Source of the DNA: Clostridia bacterium UC5.1-2E3
GTDB lineage: Bacteria; Bacillota; Clostridia; Lachnospirales; Lachnospiraceae
Reading direction: 5' to 3'
Assembly: GCA_001304875.1 (NCBI GenBank)
Contig: BBZO01000013.1
Coordinates: forward strand, 1 to 64,000
Length of the DNA: 64,000 bases
The position numbers were made by a program, and so were the translations under genes. Below are positions 1 to 9,920 of this stretch, in pieces (positions within the stretch are counted from its first letter, which is position 1; every line of letters begins with the position of its first letter). The notes beneath the pieces were generated by a model. That model was not told the DNA's origin, did not search any database, and worked only from the letters and a program-made list of their open reading frames with translations.

Positions 1-58
1 AAAAACACACGGCTACACATAAGGCTTGGGTTCGGTTAAAATAAGGAAAATAAGACAG

Positions 59-98
59 AGAGCGAGAAGGACGAAAATCTTTCTTGCTCTTTTTCTTT
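59..98 (+). terminator. terminator-like hairpin, one in each repeat copy
   Basis: AGAGCGAGAAGG at 59-70 pairs with CTTTCTTGCTCT at 79-90 (12 bp with two G-U pairs, 8-nt loop), followed by TTTTCTTT. The same element recurs at 559-598 and 1060-1099. It looks like an intrinsic terminator, or the 3' end of a short RNA repeated three times. No clear promoter was identified in front of it. Confidence 0.6.
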
Positions 99-1452
99 AC
101 CAGTTTTCACTCTTATTTTCCGCTTTTTCATAAGGTTTCATCCGGCTTTTGATAAGGATAAAATCATGAAAAGTAAAAATTGAAAAAATCCTTAAATCCC
201 TTGTATTTAAAAGGAAAAACGGGAAATTAGGAAGAGGGAAAAAGAAAAGAGAATGAGTTTTAAAAAGGGAAAAAAGAGCGGAAAGAGGACGAGTGAAAAA
301 TCCCAGGAAGGAAAATGGGAAAGGGAAAAGATAAGAAAATTTAGGAAGAGTGAGAAGCTAAAAAAGGGAAAACAAAGAGGAAAATTGGATTTTGAGAAAT
401 TTGGAAGATGATTGATTTGGATGGGACGGGATGGGTGGTTTGGATTGGACTTGAACAAACAATGTTCCCACCCAATTAAAACCCACCCAATTCTCCGATC
501 AAAAACACACGGCTACACATAAGGCTTGGGTTCGGTTAAAATAAGGAAAATAAAATGAAGAGCGAGAAGGACGAAAATCTTTCTTGCTCTTTTTCTTTAT
601 CAATTTTCACTCCTATTTTCCGCTTTTTATAAGGTTTCATCCGGCTTTTGATAAGGATAAAATTTTGAAAAGTAAAAATGAAAAAAATCCTTAAATCCCT
701 TGTATTTAAAGGAAAAATGGGAAATTTGGAAAAGGGAAAAGGAAATTTGGAATGGGTTTAAAAAAGGGAAAAAAGAGCGGAAACAGGACGAGTGAAACTT
801 CCAGGACGGAAAACGGGAAATGGAAAATAAAAAGGGAAATTTAGGGAGCAGAGAATTTAAGAAAACAGGAAAACAAAGAGGAAATTTGGATTTGCAGAAA
901 TTTGGAAGATGATTGATTTGGATGGGACGGGATGGGTGGTTTGGATTGGACTTGAACAAACAATGTTCTCACCCAATTAAAACCCACCCAATCCTCCGAT
1001 CAAAAACACACGGCTACACATAAGGCTTGGGTTCGGTTAAAATAAGGAAAATAAAACGAAGAGCGAGAAGGACGAAAATCTTTCTTGCTCTTTTTCTTTA
1101 CCAATTTTCACTCCTATTTTCCGCTTTTCGTAAGGTTTCATCCGGCTTTTGATAAGGATAAAATTTTGAAAAGTAAAAATTGAAAAAATCCAAAAATCCC
1201 TTGTATTTAAAGGAAAAACGGGAAAATTTGGAAACGGGAAAATGAAATTTGGAATGGGTTTTAAAAAGGGAAAAAAGAGCGGAAAGTAAACGAGTGAAAA
1301 TCCCAGGGCGGAAAACGGGAAAGGGAAAATAAAAAGGGAAATTTCGGAAGAGGGAGAAGGTAAAAAAGGGAAAACAAAGAGGAAAATTGGATTTTGAGAA
1401 ATTTTGAGAATGTTGGTTTTGGATGGGACGGGATGTGTGGTTTGGATTGGAC

Positions 1453-1471
1453 TTGAACAATAGTTGTTCAA
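1453..1471. repeat. perfect inverted repeat at repeat-array end
   Basis: TTGAACAATAGTTGTTCAA has 8-nt arms and a 3-nt centre. It replaces the GAACAAACAATGTTC of the first two copies and marks the point where the third copy leaves the repeat consensus. It resembles a widened GAAC-GTTC operator, but the half-site spacing (7 nt) is not that of a Gram-positive LexA box. Confidence 0.55.
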
Positions 1472-1491
1472 ACATAAAAACAGTGTTGCAG

Positions 1492-1545
1492 AGGACAGGC
1501 CAGTGGAAATATCATGATTTCGCTGGTCTGTTCTTTTATATAATA
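1492..1545 (+). terminator. intrinsic terminator candidate
   Basis: GACAGGCCAG near 1493-1505 pairs with CGCTGGTCTGTTC at 1521-1533, continuing through GAAAT/ATTTC, and TTTTATATAAT follows. It separates the repeat array from the SOS-type promoter downstream. Confidence 0.55.
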
Positions 1546-1571
1546 TCACAAACAAATGTTCGAAAAAAGAC

Positions 1572-1625
1572 TTGATTTTTATTTTTTGATATGCTATACT
1601 ATTCAAATAAAAAGAACATACGTTC
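1572..1625 (+). promoter_or_regulatory. sigma-A promoter with LexA (SOS) box
   Basis: TTGATT (1572-1577), 17-bp spacer, TATACT (1595-1600). GAACATACGTTC at 1614-1625 fits the Gram-positive LexA/DinR core GAACRNRYGTTC exactly and lies over the expected early transcribed region. A weaker half-matching site, AAACAAATGTTC, sits upstream at 1550-1561. The downstream pair is annotated in related genomes as DNA modification/repair, so SOS control makes sense. Confidence 0.7.
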
Positions 1626-1672
1626 TAAAATGGTGCGGGTTTAAAAGATGAACAGAATCGGAGGAAGACAGT

Positions 1673-3022
1673 ATGCTGATCCAGGAAGGGATGAGCCTCA
1701 AAGACAAGCTTAAGATATTGACTGATGCGGCAAAGTATGACGTGGCCTGCACCTCCAGCGGAGTGGAGCGCCGCGGAAAAAAAGGATATACCGGCAATGC
1801 GGCGGAGGCGGGCATCTGTCACAGTTTTTCCGCCGACGGGCGCTGTATTTCCCTTTTAAAGATTCTTTTCACGAATCAGTGCATCTACGACTGCAAATAC
1901 TGCGTGAACCGCCGCTCCAACGACGTGGTACGCACTGCCTTCACACCGGACGAGGTGTGCAGCCTCACCATGGAATTTTACAAGCGCAATTACATAGAAG
2001 GGCTGTTTCTCAGCTCCGGAGTTCTCCATTCCCCGGACTACACCATGGAGCTGATCTATCAGACGTTAAAAAAGCTGCGGCAGACGTATCGTTTCAACGG
2101 TTACATCCATGTGAAGGCCATCCCTGGAGCGGATCCGGTGCTCATAGAAAAGACGGGGTTCCTGGCCGACAGGATGAGCGTCAATCTGGAACTTCCCACC
2201 TCTGAGGGGCTCAAAAGGCTGGCTCCCGGAAAGACGCGGGAAAATATACTTAAGCCCATGCGTCAGATTCAGACAGGAATAGCGGTGGGAAAGCAGGAAA
2301 TCTCCGTATACCGCGGCCATGGGCGGCAGTTTGTGCCGGCGGGCCAGAGCACGCAGATGATTGTGGGGGCGACGCCGGAGAATGACTGGCAGATGGTGAC
2401 AGTGGCGGAGGCGCTCTATAAAAATTATGGATTGAAGCGTGTGTTTTACTCCGCGTTTGTTCCGGTGAACACGGACGCCAGCCTTCCGGCGCCTAAGGGC
2501 GGCCCGCCGCTTTTGCGGGAGCACAGACTTTACCAGGCGGACTGGCTTATGCGGTACTATGGATTTAAGGCGGGGGAGCTTCTTTCCGAGGAACGGCCGA
2601 ATTTCAATGTCCTGCTGGATCCGAAATGTGACTGGGCGCTTCGTCATCTGGAGCAGTTTCCGGTGGAAGTGAACCGTGCGTCCTATGAGACCCTGCTGCG
2701 CGTGCCTGGCATCGGCGTCAAGTCTGCCCGCCGCATTGTGGCCGCCCGCCGGAAGGGAAGTCTTGATTTCGAGGCATTGAAGAAGATTGGTGTGGTGCTT
2801 AAGCGCGCGGTGTATTTTATCACCTGCTCCGGGCGGCAGATGTATCCGGTGAAGATCGACGAGGATCATATCGCCAGCCAGATCATAGGCGTAGAGCGGC
2901 GAAACGTCTGGGAGCTGGAGAACAGCGGCATGTACCGGCAGCTGTCGCTGTTTGACGATATGAAGCTGGAGGCGGCGCCGACGGGAGAGGATATCTGCTC
3001 GGTTGTGACGGGTGTTTTGTGA
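1673..3022 (+). CDS. putative DNA modification/repair radical SAM protein
   Basis: 449 aa, intact. CxxxCxxC at C70, C74 and C77 (within QCIYDCKYC) is the radical SAM 4Fe-4S motif; the middle of the protein fits the SAM barrel. A helix-hairpin-helix near residues 343-385 (VPGIGVKSARRI) implies non-specific DNA binding. This matches the TIGR03916 type, 'putative DNA modification/repair radical SAM protein'; substrate unproven. The start is ATG 1673 because GGAGG lies 8 bp upstream; an ATG at 1691 is the alternative. The next gene (67 bp on) is the partner usually found with this family, and a LexA box lies in the promoter, so damage-inducible expression is inferred. Confidence 0.85.
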   Translation: MLIQEGMSLKDKLKILTDAAKYDVACTSSGVERRGKKGYTGNAAEAGICHSFSADGRCISLLKILFTNQCIYDCKYCVNRRSNDVVRTAFTPDEVCSLTMEFYKRNYIEGLFLSSGVLHSPDYTMELIYQTLKKLRQTYRFNGYIHVKAIPGADPVLIEKTGFLADRMSVNLELPTSEGLKRLAPGKTRENILKPMRQIQTGIAVGKQEISVYRGHGRQFVPAGQSTQMIVGATPENDWQMVTVAEALYKNYGLKRVFYSAFVPVNTDASLPAPKGGPPLLREHRLYQADWLMRYYGFKAGELLSEERPNFNVLLDPKCDWALRHLEQFPVEVNRASYETLLRVPGIGVKSARRIVAARRKGSLDFEALKKIGVVLKRAVYFITCSGRQMYPVKIDEDHIASQIIGVERRNVWELENSGMYRQLSLFDDMKLEAAPTGEDICSVVTGVL

Positions 3023-3088
3023 AAGCCTGGCGTCTGGGAAACTGGCAGCCTGCAGAGCCTGCGGATCGATGAGAGGAGGGACGGAAAG

Positions 3089-3858
3089 ATGGTAGTTTTC
3101 CTGTGCGGGGAGCAGTTTGATCATATCCTGTGTGCCGTGTACGAGGCTGGGACAGTGGTCTGGGGCACAAAAATGTAAAGCTTCAATTCAATACCTGTGG
3201 AAATCTGGAAATGTTCTGTCAGTATCGGGAAGTGCCGCTGGATGAGGAGAAGGCAAAGAAGGTTCTGCGGTCGGTGCGGTCGAAGATTTCCTGGCAGGCG
3301 GCCAGGGCTATCTACGAGACAGCCATGAGCCGCGATGAGAACCGCGCGGACTGGATATACCGTTTTCTGGTGCTGGGATTCCACTATGGGCGGGAGGCGC
3401 TTGACATGCTCCAGTATGAACCTGCATATCGGGTATTTGAGCTGAGCCGTGCGGTGAGAAATGAGGCGCATTCCTATATAGAGTTCCTCCGCTTTTCCAG
3501 AACCGCGGACGGAGTGTTTATAAGCCGTATAAAGCCGAAGAATGATATACTTGCTCTTATTGCTCCGCATTTTTCGGACCGTCTTCCTGGAGAACACTGG
3601 GTGATTTACGATGTCAGCCGGAAACGGGCCGCATTTCACCGGGCGGATACGCCGTGGTTTCTCATGGATGTGGACGGCACGGACTGGGAGGAGAGGCTTT
3701 GCCGTGACACGGACGAGAGGGAGTATGAGGGACTATGGAAGGCGTTTTTTGACAGCATCGCCATCGAGGCGAGAATCAATCCCAGGTGCCAGCGGACCCA
3801 CCTGCCGCTCAGGTACCGGGAATTTATGACAGAATTTCGGGAGGAAAGGCAAGGTTAG
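3089..3858 (+). CDS. DUF4130 partner protein of the radical SAM repair gene (frameshifted)
   Basis: About 256 aa if one lost base near 3147 is restored. The N-terminus in the ATG-3089 frame (MVVFLCGEQFDHILCAVYEA) joins the frame that continues WDSGLGHKNVKLQFN, matching the TIGR03915/DUF4130 layout ('probable DNA metabolism protein', often linked to or fused with uracil-DNA-glycosylase-like domains). Later hallmarks include IYRFLVLGF and FIEFLRF. Co-transcription with the radical SAM gene is likely. Biochemical role unknown; the family association with DNA repair is by gene linkage. The break is probably a sequence error. Confidence 0.8.
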
Positions 3859-3870
3859 TGCTTGCCTTTC
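3844..3870 (+). terminator. hairpin over the DUF4130 stop codon
   Basis: GAAAGGCAAG (3844-3853) and CTTGCCTTTC (3861-3870) form a perfect 10-bp stem around a 7-nt loop containing the TAG stop. The U tract is weak, so it may be a terminator or a 3'-end stabiliser. Confidence 0.5.
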
Positions 3871-4051
3871 CCATGATGATCGTATATGATAGTGGTATCA
3901 TTTGATTTCTATAAAATATCAGTCTGTTTATTTCTAATCAGAAGTTTGAGTTTGTGGCGCACGTCGCGCCGGAAGATCCGTTGAAAGCTTTAAAAATGAA
4001 TGAAGAGTTTTATCCGGGCTGTGGGAAGCATCCTGGGGAAAGGAGTGTTTT

Positions 4052-5574
4052 GTGATAGGAAAAATATATTGCGGAGGTGTCCTGGGCGTGAAGGGCCTCC
4101 TGGTTTCCGTGGAGGCCGATGTCAGCAGCGGGCTGCCCGGCGTGGCCATGGTCGGCTCTCTGTCGCCGGCGGTGAAGGAGGCGCAGGACCGGGTGCGCAC
4201 GGCGCTGAAAAATTCGGGGTTTCAGCTTCTGGCCAAAAAGATCACCGTGAACCTTTCGCCGGCCAACATCCGGAAGGACGGCACAGGCTATGATGTGGCC
4301 ATTGCACTGGCCATTCTCTGCGGCTATGGAGTCATAGACGGGGAGGCTCTGTCCGATACGGTATTTGTGGGGGAATTGGGGCTGGATGGGGAGATTAAGC
4401 CGGTGAACGGCGTGATGCCGATTGTGGAGTGTGCCGCAGGCGGCGGATTTAGAAGATGTTTTCTCCCGGCTGCCAATGTGAAGGAGGGAACGGCCATTCG
4501 TGGAATCCGGATCGCGGGCGTGTCAACTGCGGGAGCTGGTGGAGTGTCTGGATGGAACCAGGGAGCCGGCATACTGCGAGTGGGAGGAGGAAGTCTGGGA
4601 GGAGGAGACTTATCCGGTGGATTTCAAGGAAGTGAGCGGACAGCTTCTCTTAAGGCGCGCCACGGAGGTGGCGGTGGCCGGCATGCATAACATTCTCTAT
4701 GTGGGGGCCGCGGGGACGGGAAAGACGATGGTGGCCAGGCGGATTCCTACGATTATGCCGTCCATGACCATGGAGGAGGCGTTAGAGGTTTCGAAGATTT
4801 ACAGCATCTGCGGTCTTATTCCCAGCGGGCAGACCATGATTCACAGAAGGCCGTTTCGCAGTCCTCACCATGCGGTTACGGCGCAGGCGCTGATCGGCGG
4901 AGGGCGCATTCCCCGGCCGGGGGAGATATCCTTAAGTTCCACGGCGTGCTGTTCCTTGACGAGCTGACGGAGTTCCCTTCTCACATTCTGGACCTGATGC
5001 GGCAGCCGCTGGAGGAGAAGCGGGTGACGGTGGCCCGCGTGGGAGGTTCCTATGAGTTCCCGGCGGATTGTATGCTGGCGGCGGCGATGAACCCCTGCAA
5101 ATGCGGATTTTATCCGGATCGGACCCGGTGCCGGTGTACGGAAAGCCAGGTGCGGCAGTACCTGGGGAAGATTTCAAAGCCTTTTCTGGACCGCATCGAT
5201 ATCTGTGTGGAGGCGGCGCCTGTGACTTACACCGAGATGCAGGGGGGCGGGGAGGGCGAATCCTCGGCCAGAATCCGCGAGCGGGTGGAGAGAGCCGCGG
5301 GATTCAGCTGGAAAGGCTCCGGCCCGTTGGAAAGCATTTCAATGCACAGATGAAACGCGCGGAGATCCGGGATTGCTGTGCGCTGGGCGTCCGGGAGGAA
5401 AGCTATATGGAGCAGATCTATGAGCGGATGCATTTAAGCCCGCGAGGCTGCGAGCGGCTTTTGAAGGTGGCGCGGACGATTGCGGATCTGGAGGGAAGTA
5501 CGAAGATTAAGAAAGCTCATCTGAGTGAGGCGGCGGGATACCGCAGCCTGGAGGAAAAGCTGTGGGGGAGATGA
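4052..5574 (+). CDS. comM: YifB/ComM-type Mg-chelatase-like AAA+ ATPase (three frameshifts)
   Basis: About 507 aa when breaks near 4518, 4935 and 5270 are closed. The N-terminal domain (SGLPGVAMVGSLSPAVKEAQ) is the Lon-like ChlI fold; Walker A is GAAGTGKT; Walker B is LFLDEL; MNPCKCGF is the cysteine motif typical of YifB; the C-terminus is the Mg-chelatase C-terminal domain. ComM in Vibrio and Acinetobacter is a hexameric helicase that promotes branch migration during natural transformation. Start GTG 4052 gives the standard family N-terminus. dprA follows with overlap, as in many Clostridia. The break at 4935 fits a lost A in an AAG codon; all three look like sequence errors. Confidence 0.85.
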
Positions 5575-6749
5575 AAGGCGGAGCACGGGAGAAAAACGGA
5601 GAGCAGGAGAAAGGCGGAGAGATGGAGAGACAGGGAATACGGAGCGCAGAGGAGTTAAAGCGGGAGCGGGAGGGCCTTTACTGGCTGACGCTCACGCCGG
5701 GATGGGGCGCAGTGAAAATACGCCGTCTGGGCGAGCATATGGGGAGCTATTCGGGAATATTTAATATAGAAGAAAAGGAACTCAGGAAACTGGATTTTAT
5801 TTACCAGAAGGAGATTGAACAGTTTTCGGGACACAAAAGAAATGTGGAGGCATGTGTGAGGGAGCTGGCACGGCTGGAAACGCAGGGAATCCGTTTTGTG
5901 ACGCCGCTGGACGCTGACTACCCGCAGCGGCTCCGGCAGATCTGCGATTATCCGATGGGATTGTATGTGAAGGGGAAGCTCCCGGATGACCGGATTCCGA
6001 CGGCGGCGGTGATCGGCGCCCGGGCATGCAGCGCCTACGGGCGGGAGACCGCCAGGATGCTGGGAAGGGAACTGGCTGCGGCGGGAGTCCAGGTGGTCAG
6101 CGGCCTTGCCGCCGGGGTGGACGGAGCCGGACACCGTGGGGCGCTGGAGGCAGGAGGGGAGACCTTTGGCGTGCTGGGCTGCGGCGTGGATATCTGCTAT
6201 CCCAGGGAGAATTACGGCCTGTTTGCCGAGATGCTGTCCCACGGCGGCGTCCTATCGGAGTATGGATTGGGAGAAAAGCCGCTGCCCGGAAATTTCCCCC
6301 TGCGAAACCGGATCATCAGCGGGCTGGCCGATGTGGTGGTCGTGGTGGAGGCGAGAAAGAGGAGCGGCTCGCTGATCACCGTGGATCTGGCGCTGGAACA
6401 GGGGAAGGACGTGTTTGCGGTGCCGGGGCGGCTGACGGATCCGCTCAGCGAGGGCTGCAATCACCTGATCCAGCAGGGGGCGTATCTCTGCACATCTCCG
6501 TCAGATATATTGGAATATTTGGGGATGGATGGGTGCAAAAAACAAAGATTTCAGAAAAAAAGCGGAAAGGGACTTGCCAAGAAGGAAAAAATGTTGTATA
6601 GTTGCCTCGATTTGCAACCTAAACATTTGGAAGAGATTGCGTTGGCCTGTGCCCTGCCGGTGGGGGAGTGTCTGGACCTTTTGACAGAGCTTGAACTCAG
6701 AGGATATGTGACGGCAGAAGGAGGCCAATATTATGGAATAAAGCTTTAG
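5562..6749 (+). CDS. dprA: DNA-processing protein DprA
   Basis: Up to 395 aa, intact. Rossmann-like DprA/Smf domain with GARACSAYG near residue 151, SGLAAGVDGAGH, and the SGSLITVDLALEQGKDVFAVPG block; a C-terminal winged helix (about 330-395). DprA loads RecA onto incoming single-stranded DNA in transformation. The longest reading starts at GTG 5562, overlapping comM by 13 bp, but family N-termini begin near REREGLYWLTLTPGWG, so ATG 5622 is a realistic start. The charged 20-residue extension (KNGEQEKGGEMERQG) is not typical of the family. Confidence 0.92.
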   Translation: MGEMKGGAREKNGEQEKGGEMERQGIRSAEELKREREGLYWLTLTPGWGAVKIRRLGEHMGSYSGIFNIEEKELRKLDFIYQKEIEQFSGHKRNVEACVRELARLETQGIRFVTPLDADYPQRLRQICDYPMGLYVKGKLPDDRIPTAAVIGARACSAYGRETARMLGRELAAAGVQVVSGLAAGVDGAGHRGALEAGGETFGVLGCGVDICYPRENYGLFAEMLSHGGVLSEYGLGEKPLPGNFPLRNRIISGLADVVVVVEARKRSGSLITVDLALEQGKDVFAVPGRLTDPLSEGCNHLIQQGAYLCTSPSDILEYLGMDGCKKQRFQKKSGKGLAKKEKMLYSCLDLQPKHLEEIALACALPVGECLDLLTELELRGYVTAEGGQYYGIKL

Positions 6750-6764
6750 GATAGGAGTTTTTGT

Positions 6765-8845
6765 ATGGCGAAGTATTTGGTAATTGTGGAGTCACCTGCA
6801 AAAGTGAAGACGATAAAAAATTTCTGGGCGCCAATTACGAGGTGGACGCCTCCAACGGACATGTGAGAGATCTGCCGAAGAGCCAGCTGGGCGTTGACAT
6901 AGAAAACGACTATGAGCCGAAGTATATTACCATCCGCGGAAAGGGAGATGTGCTGGCCAAGCTTCGCAAGGAAGTGAAGAAGGCCGAGAAGATTTACCTG
7001 GCGACTGACCCGGACCGCGAGGGAGAGGCTATCGCCTGGCATCTGATGAAGGCGTTAAAGCTGGACGAGATGAAGGATAAGCAGATATACCGCATCAGTT
7101 TCAATGAGATCACGAAAAATGCGGTCAAGGCGTCCTTAAAATCACCCAGAGAGATCGATATGAACCTGGTGGACGCGCAGCAGACGCGGAGAATCCTGGA
7201 CCGGATGGTGGGCTACGGCATCAGCCCGGTACTCTGGGCCAAGGTAAAGCGGGGCTTAAGCGCCGGCCGCGTGCAGTCTGTGGCTATGCGCATGATATGT
7301 GACCGCGAGGATGAGATCAACTCATTCATTCCGGAGGAATACTGGAATCTGGATGCAGAGCTCCAGATCCCCGGCGTGAAAAAGAGCGTGCCCGCCCATT
7401 TTTACGGGGATAAAAACGGAAAGATCGCCATTCATAAGAAGGAAGAACTGGACGAGATTTTAAAGAAGCTGGAAAATGTCTCCTACCTGGTGGAGGATGT
7501 GAAGAAGGGAGAGCGCACCAAGAAGGCGCCGATCCCCTTTATTACCAGTACGCTCCAGCAGGAGGCGTCCAAGACGCTGAATTTTTCCACGCAGAAGACC
7601 ATGCGTCTGGCGCAGCAGCTCTACGAGGGCGTGGATGTCAAGGGACACGGGACCGTCGGTCTGATCACGTATCTGCGTACGGATTCCACGAGAGTCGCGG
7701 AGGAGGCGGACGTGGCGGCCAGAGCGTTCATCCGGGAGAATTACGGGGAGAACTACGTGGCAGTCGGCGAGAATGGAAAGAAGTCCAATGCCAAGATCCA
7801 GGACGCCCACGAGGCGATCCGTCCCACGAATATCAGCCTGACGCCGGCCATTGTGAAGGATTCCCTGCAGAGAGATCTGTTCCGCCTGTATCAGCTGATC
7901 TGGAAGCGCTTCACTGCCAGCCGGATGCAGCCGGCGGTCTATGAGACCACGTCTGTGAAGGTGGGAGCGGGAGAGTATGATTTTACCATGGCGTCCTCCA
8001 AGCTGTCCTTCGACGGCTTCATGTCTGTCTATGTGCAGGAGGAGGACAAGGAGGAGAGCAGCGCGCCCTTCGGAAAGCTTGAGAAGGGGATGGAGCTTGG
8101 CCTGGCCGGTCTGGTTCCCAGCCAGCATTTCACCCAGCCGCCGGCCCACTACACGGAGGCGTCCCTGGTCAAGGCGCTGGAGGAGCAGGGCATCGGACGT
8201 CCCAGTACCTACGCGCCGACCATAACCACGATTATCGCCAGGAGGTACGTGGCAAAGGAGAATAAAAATCTCTACGTGACCGAACTGGGCGAGGTGGTGA
8301 ACCGGATCATGAAGAACTCGTTTGCCAGCATCGTGGACATCAATTTCACTGCGAATCTGGAGTATCTGCTCGACAAGGTAGGAGACGGAAGCGTCCAGTG
8401 GAAGACGGTTGTGAGAAACTTCTACCCGGATCTCGAGGAGGCAGTGAAGACGGCGGAGAAGGAGCTGGAGTCCGTGACCATCGCCGACGAAGTGTCGGAT
8501 GAGATCTGCGAGAACTGCGGGCGGAACATGGTCATCAAATACGGCCCCCACGGGCGTTTCCTGGCCTGCCCCGGATTCCCGGAGTGCAAGAATACAAAGC
8601 CCTATCTGGAGAAGATCGGCGTTCCCTGCCCCAAGTGCGGCAAGGATATCGTCATAAAGAAGACCAAGAAGGGCCGAAAATATTACGGGTGTGTGGATAA
8701 CCCGGACTGCGACTTTATGTCCTGGCAGAAGCCTTCCACAAAGAAGTGCCCGGAGTGCGGCGGCATGATGGTGGAGAAGGGCAACAAATGTCTTTGCATT
8801 AATGAAAATTGTGGCTATGTCTGCGCGATTAGTGAAAACAAGTGA
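6765..8845 (+). CDS. topA: DNA topoisomerase I (one homopolymer frameshift)
   Basis: About 694 aa. ATG 6765 encodes MAKYLVIVESPAKVKTIK; one A is missing from the six-A run at 6815-6820 and the remainder (KFLGANYEVDASNGHVRDLPK onwards) is in the next frame. Toprim motif DPDREGEAIAWH, catalytic tyrosine in TYLRTDSTR (about residue 303), then three C-terminal four-cysteine zinc ribbons (CENCGRN, CPKCGKD, CPECGGM). Relaxes negative supercoils. Because topA is normally essential in these bacteria, the frameshift is the clearest sign that indels in this sequence are artefacts. Lies 15 bp after dprA. Confidence 0.95.
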
Positions 8846-8885
8846 ATAAATTATTAAAAAATTTAAAAATAAAAGTCAAAAACTC

Positions 8886-8914
8886 TTGTTATCTAATGAA
8901 AATCGTGTTACAAT
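8886..8914 (+). promoter_or_regulatory. promoter of codY
   Basis: TTGTTA (8886-8891), 17-bp spacer, TACAAT (8909-8914). A good ribosome-binding site (AAAGGAGG) precedes the codY ATG at 8975. This gives codY its own start in addition to read-through from topA. Confidence 0.6.
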
Positions 8915-8974
8915 TTATAAATAAATCTATACTTTTAGGACGTAAGCGGATTAAAACAAAGGAGGGAGCAAGAG

Positions 8975-9754
8975 ATGAGTGTTCAGTTGTTGGACAAAAC
9001 GAGAAAAATCAACAAGTTATTGCATAACAACAATTCTCACAAAGTAGTTTTCAATGATATCTGTGAAGTCCTCAGCGAGATTTTGTTGTCCAATATTTTG
9101 GTTATCAGTAAGAAGGGGAAAGTATTGGGTGTGAGTATCTGGCCTGGGGTCGATGAGATCGAGGAGTTGATCGAGGACCAGGTGGGCGGTTATGTTGACC
9201 GGATGCTGAATGAGAGATTGTTGAGTGTTTTGTCAACAAAGGAGAATGTGAACCTTGCCACTCTGGGATTTGCGGAGGAGAATGTAAAGAAATATCAGGC
9301 GATCATCACTCCCATCGACATCGCAGGCGAACGTTTAGGTACGCTTTTCATCTACAAATCAGATGCCCAGTACGACATTGACGACATTATTCTGAGTGAG
9401 TACGGAACGACAGTTGTGGGACTTGAGATGATGCGTTCGGTGAACGAGGAGAATGCGGAGGAGACGAGAAAGATCCAGATTGTGAAATCTGCGATCAGCA
9501 CCCTTTCGTTCTCGGAGCTTGAGGCGATCACACATATTTTCGACGAACTGGAGGGCAACGAGGGGATCCTGGTTGCCAGCAAGATCGCAGACCGGGTGGG
9601 AATCACCCGCTCCGTCATCGTCAACGCACTGCGCAAATTCGAGAGCGCGGGCGTGATCGAATCCCGTTCTTCCGGAATGAAGGGAACGTATATCAAGGTG
9701 CTGAACGACGTTGTGTTCGATGAACTCAAGGCGCTGAAGGGCGAGACCAAGTAA
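8975..9754 (+). CDS. codY: GTP-sensing global transcriptional repressor CodY
   Basis: 259 aa, the full family length, intact. N-terminal GAF domain (about 1-155) binds branched-chain amino acids; the C-terminal winged HTH (ADRVGITRSVIVNALRKFESAGVIESRS, about 200-235) binds DNA. CodY represses amino-acid uptake, peptide use and stationary-phase genes in nutrient-rich conditions and is confined to Firmicutes, supporting the taxon call. The gene order after topA is conserved in Lachnospiraceae. Confidence 0.96.
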   Translation: MSVQLLDKTRKINKLLHNNNSHKVVFNDICEVLSEILLSNILVISKKGKVLGVSIWPGVDEIEELIEDQVGGYVDRMLNERLLSVLSTKENVNLATLGFAEENVKKYQAIITPIDIAGERLGTLFIYKSDAQYDIDDIILSEYGTTVVGLEMMRSVNEENAEETRKIQIVKSAISTLSFSELEAITHIFDELEGNEGILVASKIADRVGITRSVIVNALRKFESAGVIESRSSGMKGTYIKVLNDVVFDELKALKGETK

Positions 9755-9784
9755 GAGTGAGAACATTAAAAAGCAGTAGACAAA

Positions 9785-9819
9785 AAGGCTGGCGGAAGAT
9801 ACTTCCTGCCAGTCTTTTT
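9785..9819 (+). terminator. terminator of the topA-codY unit
   Basis: AAGGCTGGCGGAAG pairs with CTTCCTGCCAGTCTT across a short ATA loop, followed by TTTTG. A canonical intrinsic terminator about 30 bp after codY. Confidence 0.85.
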
Positions 9820-9920
9820 GTTGGAAGTTTTATTGAAAGGACTCTTTCTTTAATAGCATTTTTTGCAGGCTTCCCGTCCCTGTGAAAGAGCTTCCCCGTA
9901 GGTGCTCTGGATGGGATTTT

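Larger units (their letters stand above)
1..1471. repeat. three ~500-bp purine-rich tandem repeats
   Basis: Three direct copies begin at 1, 501 and 1002, each opening with AAAAACACACGGCTACACAT. Units are 500 and 501 bp; the third diverges after about 1465. The plus strand is strongly purine-rich in the second half of each unit (many GGGAAA and AGGAAAA runs) and far more AT-rich than the rest of the window. Open frames here are short, on the minus strand, low-complexity and Phe/Pro/Ser-rich, differ in length between copies, and look like by-products of the base bias. No gene is called for 1-1672. The first copy starts at the window edge, so the array may continue upstream. Function unknown. 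Confidence 0.9.

Noticed and set aside
1453-1471. Second LexA box at the end of the repeat array
   Set aside because: Arms match GAAC/GTTC but the spacing is 7 nt instead of 4, so it does not fit the SOS consensus.
1-1471. CRISPR array
   Set aside because: Repeat units are about 500 bp and contiguous; there are no short repeats with unique spacers and no cas genes.
207-1606. Minus-strand open frames (83-189 aa) across the tandem repeats
   Set aside because: Phe/Pro/Ser-rich low-complexity translations of a purine-rich strand, differing in length between near-identical copies; no ribosome-binding sites or domain.
2066-3124. 352-aa minus-strand frame over the radical SAM gene
   Set aside because: Entirely antisense to a recognised protein with motif evidence; its own sequence is Arg/His-rich and without domain.
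3940-4054. Short frame ending EEFYPGCGKHPGERSVL just before comM
   Set aside because: Protein-like in places but without a convincing start codon or ribosome-binding site; left uncalled.
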